DNA of 64,000 nt from Dallia pectoralis (lineage: Eukaryota > Chordata > Actinopteri > Esociformes > Umbridae). The stretch spans positions 11,734,445-11,798,444 of the forward strand of contig CM055737.1 in assembly GCA_029465975.1 (NCBI GenBank), written 5' to 3'. Below are positions 59,105 to 64,000 of this stretch, in pieces (within the stretch, counting starts at the first letter, position 1; each line of letters opens with the position of its first letter). Made by a program: the position numbers and the translations under genes. Under the pieces are notes generated by a model. That model saw only the letters and a program-made list of their open reading frames with translations. It was not told where the DNA came from and did no database searches.

Positions 59105-59841
59105 ATGGTAAGATAGCATATTGGCTAGCTAACTCGAGCAGATTTGGTTCATTTCTCAATATCATTTTGCGGTTCATATAGCTTGTTTTCGGGTTTTGAG
59201 TATGTAATGCATGTATTTGCACCTATATTGCATGATATATATATGATGATGATATATATATATGATAATAACGTGTCTGCAGCGCATACGTGCTAGTTAG
59301 CTGGCTGCCGTTAGCTTGTGTGCCAAGTAATGAACTAGTAAACCAAAACGAGCAATCAGTTATAACAAACTTTCACCAACCAGATTCTCCCGCTGTGTCC
59401 TTTAGTTCTGATTTCGTTTTTACTTGTTTATTTGTATTATTTTTCTGGTGATTATGCATTTTTATTTGTATTGTCAAGCCACAATGTTTAAAACTGATAA
59501 TATGTTGTGCTTTATACAGTCTGGTTGTGCCACGTCTCATGTCTGAATAACACTAGCCTAGGCTATATGGGTGGATGTGTTAGTGACTGTAGTAAACAAC
59601 AAACAATCAGATCATAGTTAACCCGTAGTTAGTAACAACGAATATTGTAAAATTAAAACATTTGAATGAACTAAAGCGATTTTTCGTTGCATAAAATACA
59701 GTCTTTGATCTCATATTTCACTCTTTTGCAGTCTGCCATTTTCAATTTCCAGAGTCTTCTGACTGTCATTCTCCTGCTCATCTGTACATGTGCCTACATC
59801 AGGGCTTTAGCCCCCAAGCTGCTAGACAAAAACAAGTCTGG
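59105..59841 (+). CDS. tmem167a: Transmembrane protein 167A (kish), exons 1 and 2, partial
   Basis: Exon 1 contributes only the ATG (59105-59107) before donor GTAAGA. Exon 2 is 59732-59841, with acceptor ctcttttgcag and donor GTAGGT. The product begins MSAIFNFQSLLTVILLLICT, then CAYIRALAPKLLDKNKSG, nearly identical to vertebrate Kish-A, a 72-residue Golgi membrane protein implicated in the early secretory pathway. A signal/anchor helix covers residues about 9-27. The exon ends in phase 2. The third exon (a GLLGIFWKC-type segment) was not found and should lie to the right. It is divergent to xrcc4, as in mammals. Confidence 0.94.
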
Positions 59842-61780
59842 GTAGGTACTATTCAGATCATTAAAGAATCATAAGGGCAAATCAGGGTTTGTGCCTGATG
59901 GTTAAACAATGAGTTCGGGCATAGGGTTGGGCCGATAGATGATGTCATCTGGACGTTGGGCAGGCATTGTGATTCAGCCCCGCTCCCACACACAAGAACA
60001 TTGTAGTTTATTACACTATATACTGTTTCAACGCATGTTGTAATTTACATTGAAGTTTATTACACTGTATACTGTTGTAACGCATGTTGTAATTTCCACG
60101 CAAATAGTAATTATATTGATTAATTTCTTTAAATACAGCCTACCTGTTGCCTCAGAAAATCAGGACGCAAGTTTTAATTTGTATTGCCCAAGCTGAGGCT
60201 AATTACCTGCCCGAACTTCAGTGACTTCAAATAATGAATTACGAATTACTTTTTTCTGATTAGAAACAAAGTATACAAAAGCAACAAAATAATTAAAATG
60301 GGACTGGTTAAATTCATTTTAAATAGTCTACACCAATACTTTCAGAGAAGACTACTTGTGTCATGGTTTCACGATGACTGACAGTGTTTAGAACGCAAAA
60401 CATGTCAAGTGTCAAGGTTTCTGGCCAGAAAAACAAACTTGTTCACTTTTTCTGGCCTTAATTGGCTGCGGACTGGGGAAACATCCTTAGTGGAGAAACA
60501 CCCTCACCGACTGTGCTGAACACACTCAGATGGAGCACTGGTAACACATTTGCACAAATATTTACTTCAGAAGCTGGGCATCTTTTGTGCAAATTACATG
60601 AGCACACATCCTGCACACCACTTCAGAAGTGTCTATGGGCTGTCCTCTTTCATTGGGCCTAAGCAAAATAGTACCCTTTTTACCAACCAAGTTTGTCGAC
60701 GCCAATATTAGATCCTGACTAGTACGTGGGCTATACGGAGAAAAGGTTTGGCAAGACCGGGTTGGGGAGGAGTGAAATGTGCATATAATTAATAAATACG
60801 TTTCTGAACAGTAATGAATAAACTATTTAAAGAAATTATTAAAAAGTATAGCATTTAAATATACATTTTCTATATCCACTGTATCTAAATGTGTCTGGAC
60901 AAAAAAACTCCATTGCTCCAATTGGTCAAATCCGTGTGTTGCACATTCTGCAGAATGCTGCACATCCCTTTACCTCATCTTGTTCAGAGGTTAATGTGAT
61001 TGAAAAGAATTACTGCTGTGATAATTTTTTGCTCAGTATATTTTCTTCCAATTTTTTTTTTCCTTTTTGGCATTTTGAATTTTAGCTGGTTGAAAATAAA
61101 AAAAGTTACTTGAGTTGTTAAATTTGCCATCCTCGCTGGTTTATCAATCTCTATTACAAATTAATGTTTTAATTTGGCAGAGTGCTCTCTCATGTTGATT
61201 TCTGTCATGTTGTTTTAGATGCATCACATAACAAGGGTTTAGAGAATTAATTTTAGTGCACTTAGTGCACATGTGTTTTTTGTTAGACATGATAGAATGT
61301 TAAGGTTGTTTCTGATGGTCGAATTGCCTTATCTATCTTCTATCCTATATGATAATAAACAAGTTCCCCAGTGGTGACACAACACCAAACCTCCCTCAAT
61401 CATTAAAACCGTGCTGGGCCTGGGTTATATTGATTTAGCCTCACTTTACCTACATCAGAATGTTATTATTTACATCACGACATTACATTACAACCAATTC
61501 ATTCCAGTTGTTAGAATAATCCTGGATTTGGTACTTAGCCATAGTATATCAGAGAGGGTTTGAGCCACCCTGTTTAAAATGTCTTGTGTACCATGTCCTT
61601 TAGCTCGCTAGGAGCACAGACATCATCATTAAGCGATTAACATTGTATTCACAGTGGCATGTATACAAATGCTGAGCTGGCCAAGATGACACTAGTGTGG
61701 TATCAAGATGGTATGAATAAACATCTAAATGGCATTACATGAGGGTTCATTAATGGGTCACTTAATGTTTTGATTATTAT
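59842..61780. other. tmem167a intron 2, left part
   Basis: Holds a two-copy direct repeat of about 52 bp at 60000-60100 (tttattacactatatactgt and acgcatgttgtaattt). No exon was recognised. Confidence 0.5.
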
Positions 61781-62040
61781 GAATATATATATATATATAT
61801 ATATATGCGCTATTGCCTTCGTCAACCCAATTGAACACCTATGGGCGACATTGTGCCGATGTGTTAAGCAGTGCTTCTGTCTCACATCTTCAAAACAACA
61901 AATGTGTGGATATCCTTTGGAAGAATGGTGTCCACCTCCTCCTGTAAAGTTCCTAAGTCCCATAGAATATATGCAAATGTGCATTGAAGCTGTTCTGGTG
62001 CCTGGTGGAGATCCAATCTTTTACTAAAACACGTTATATA
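61781..62040 (+). mobile_element. Tc1-like transposase C-terminal remnant
   Basis: Downstream of an AT microsatellite, the frame reads FVNPIEHLWATLCRCVKQ and later YMQMCIEAVLVPGGDPIFY. This resembles the NPIEHLW ... R-C-x-A-V-I-x-A-x-G-G-x-T-x-Y end of Tc1-type transposases. The domain before it is missing. Confidence 0.7.
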
Positions 62041-63640
62041 GATTTTTCCTACAATTTGTCGCCCGTCTGTAAATATGTTAATCGAAAAGTATGCTCTTTA
62101 AATGTTCTGGGTATTAGGTATTTGGAAAACAACAACCAGGCTTTCTTCCATTAAATCTTAGGTCGGTGTGTTATCAAGACATGTACCTAATGGAAATATT
62201 AATGATTAACATCTTTAATATTTGTTAGAAGATTTCTCAAGCAATCCAACACCATCATGGTAAAGTAGGGGATGTCTTTATCTGCATGGCGAACATGAGT
62301 TTTCATTAGAATAATTAGACCGATTGGAGATGGCCGTCACAACAGAGTTAAACTTTTGAAAGGAATCAGGAAGTTGTTGAGTGTCATAAATTGTCCGTAA
62401 GAGAGAATATTACCCATGTTTTCAAATAATTGCAAAACAACGTTAATATTCCTTTCACGTCAGCATAATTAGAACAATGACTTGTTTCTAAAATTCTGTG
62501 TTTGAATGGAAGTTGGTGTAGATGGTGAAATCTGGACAATTTTACTGGTACTTTCTAGGAAGGTCATTCCATTTTAGCAGAAACTCTAGACCACCCAGCT
62601 TATCCAACACATTATAAAGGAAGAAGTAACATTTTGACACTTTGTTTACTAAACATCTTTTTTTCCCCAATTGACCTTCAATTTATCATTCTGTCTGGGT
62701 TGTTGTTGTTTGACAGGATTGATTTATTTATCCAAATTAAGTCATGAACAATCCTGTTAATCACTTTAGATGTGGAGGGATTTACATATAAGAACATAGC
62801 AGGGTACACAAAGTGTGAGAGTCAGTCTGCTTTGGACGTAAGCGCTCTTCAGAGAATGGCTAGATCTCATTGTAGCGTCTCATTGTTGAGTCATATGCTG
62901 TCTGTCAGTTTTAGATTAGTCCATGTCTAAATATTTGACACAACCTTTTACTGGTACATTTTCATTTATTTTGTTACTAGTCATATAAACATAAGATTAA
63001 AATTTTTGGCCACATTTAGGCATGTGCCAGAAGCTGTAGAGAAAACAGTGATCACCCTAAGGTCAGGGGTCACCTGTTGTTGGTCCATTAATAAATAGTT
63101 CTGTTTTCAGTCAGCTGTGAAATTATATAATTATATACATTTTTGGTATCATGATCATTCAAAATTACACAACAATATAGTTGATAGCATTACAATTTGT
63201 AATGTCACTCAGTCCTTAAAGTATTGGGGCAATGCTAACAATACTTTATTGTGTTCAGAGTGTGTCAACGGTTCGAGCCTCGTTTTTGGCAGTCCAAGAG
63301 AAGCTGTTTATTATCTACAATATAGAATGACTTAATTCCAAACGGTCTTCCTCTGTTTTGCTTTTAGCGTTGCTGCTTGCTGAAATAAACTCAAGACTTT
63401 ATTTGTAATGGTTCCGATAAGTGTTCTTTGAATGAAGTATTGTCATTACAGGATATGGAACAGGTACTGTTAGTCTGGAACGCTGCATTTAGCAAATAAA
63501 TTCAGCATTTTGAATCGTGTGTACAGAACAAAATAATGCAGAGTGGTGGATCTCTCTAGGCAGGATCTATCAGCTAGTTGGTTAGTTGTTGGCATGGGTT
63601 ACATGACCTGTGACTCTGACTGGTACATCGATTATCACTA
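62041..63640. other. tmem167a intron 2, right part
   Basis: AT-rich sequence with no exon or clear element recognised. Confidence 0.5.
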
Positions 63641-64000
63641 GGGATGTAACGATATCAACATCTCACGGTACGATACAATTTCGATATTGACCTCACGGTA
63701 CGATATTTATTGCGATATTGTGGAAAAGCTCACGGTATTGTTAAATAGCTCACGCTAGTGTTTGTGATGATAATAGCGAAAAAATACTGACATTTATTCT
63801 GCTTTTGCCAGTCAACAGGCAATTTATTGTTGTATTTATGGATCATGACAACATAAAACGCTGATCACATAGTGCTTTTAAAGTGCAAGTTGTTGTCAGG
63901 AACATCAATATTCTGTATAGTAATATTTGGTTGCATAACTTATTCTTCTCTGCAATGTTCAAGTTAAGAAAAGTAAAAACTTTTCGGGTTGATGGGTCGT
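63641..64000. mobile_element. hAT-like element, left end (cut by window)
   Basis: The tagggatgtaacgatatcaa start, followed by tcacggtacgatac words repeated three times, resembles the ends of fish hAT-type elements. The other terminus is outside the window. Confidence 0.55.

Noticed and set aside
60570..60600. tmem167a exon 3 suggested by ctgggcatcttttgtgc
   Set aside because: Resembles the LGIF start, but the following codons do not match the WKCARIG segment and no acceptor precedes it.

Overview
The window is vertebrate nuclear DNA, almost certainly from a teleost fish. It has spliced genes with long introns, abundant CA microsatellites, Tc1-like transposons, a tRNA-derived SINE and a hAT-like terminus. 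A short repeat at 47.28-47.43 kb resembles a dispersed element I know from salmonids and their relatives, so a protacanthopterygian fish (pike- or salmon-like) is my best guess. This is inference. Nothing prokaryotic or phage-like was seen.

Three genes are supported, in the order vcan - xrcc4 - tmem167a, which matches the tetrapod neighbourhood TMEM167A-XRCC4-VCAN. (1) vcan (versican) lies on the minus strand. Six exons were placed between 17459 and 1861: signal peptide, Ig-V domain, Link 1 (two exons), Link 2 and one Ser/Thr-rich glycosaminoglycan-type exon. All splice phases agree. The gene continues off the left edge. (2) xrcc4 (non-homologous end-joining factor) lies on the minus strand. 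Six coding exons run from the ATG at 50244 to a stop at 30096. (3) tmem167a (kish) lies on the plus strand. Exon 1 (ATG only) is at 59105 and exon 2 at 59732-59841. The remainder lies to the right of the window. xrcc4 and tmem167a are divergent, as in mammals, but here mobile elements and a 1.3-kb minisatellite lie between their coding starts.

The rest is intron and intergenic sequence unusually rich in long tandem arrays. These are a 75-bp unit at 3.7-4.1 kb, CACATAGTGA-type units at 8.3-9.7 kb, 42-bp at 11.87-12.03 kb, 51-bp at 12.5-14.8 kb, 22-bp and 12-bp at 35.3-35.7 kb, 65-bp at 38.7-39.0 kb, about 43-bp at 44.3-44.9 kb, CAGA-type at 51.25-51.68 kb and 15-bp at 53.9-55.2 kb. Many units are multiples of 3 without stop codons, which creates long spurious reading frames.

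Mobile elements include a TIR element at 23.0-23.6 kb, a SINE at 22.7-22.9 kb, a foldback element at 42.8-43.1 kb, a non-LTR retrotransposon fragment at 46.3-47.2 kb and a dead Tc1 copy carrying a SINE piece at 55.5-57.1 kb. There is also a palindromic MITE at 57.8-58.1 kb, a Tc1-type C-terminal remnant at 61.8-62.0 kb and a hAT-like end at 63.64 kb.

The most interesting observation is xrcc4 coding exon 4. It contains a 22-bp minisatellite just after its conserved LIG4-binding coiled-coil segment, and a 12-bp array runs to within a few bases of its splice acceptor. With five copies the best splice donor puts the reading frame out of register. Zero, three or six copies would restore it. I found no evidence for a new multi-gene system.
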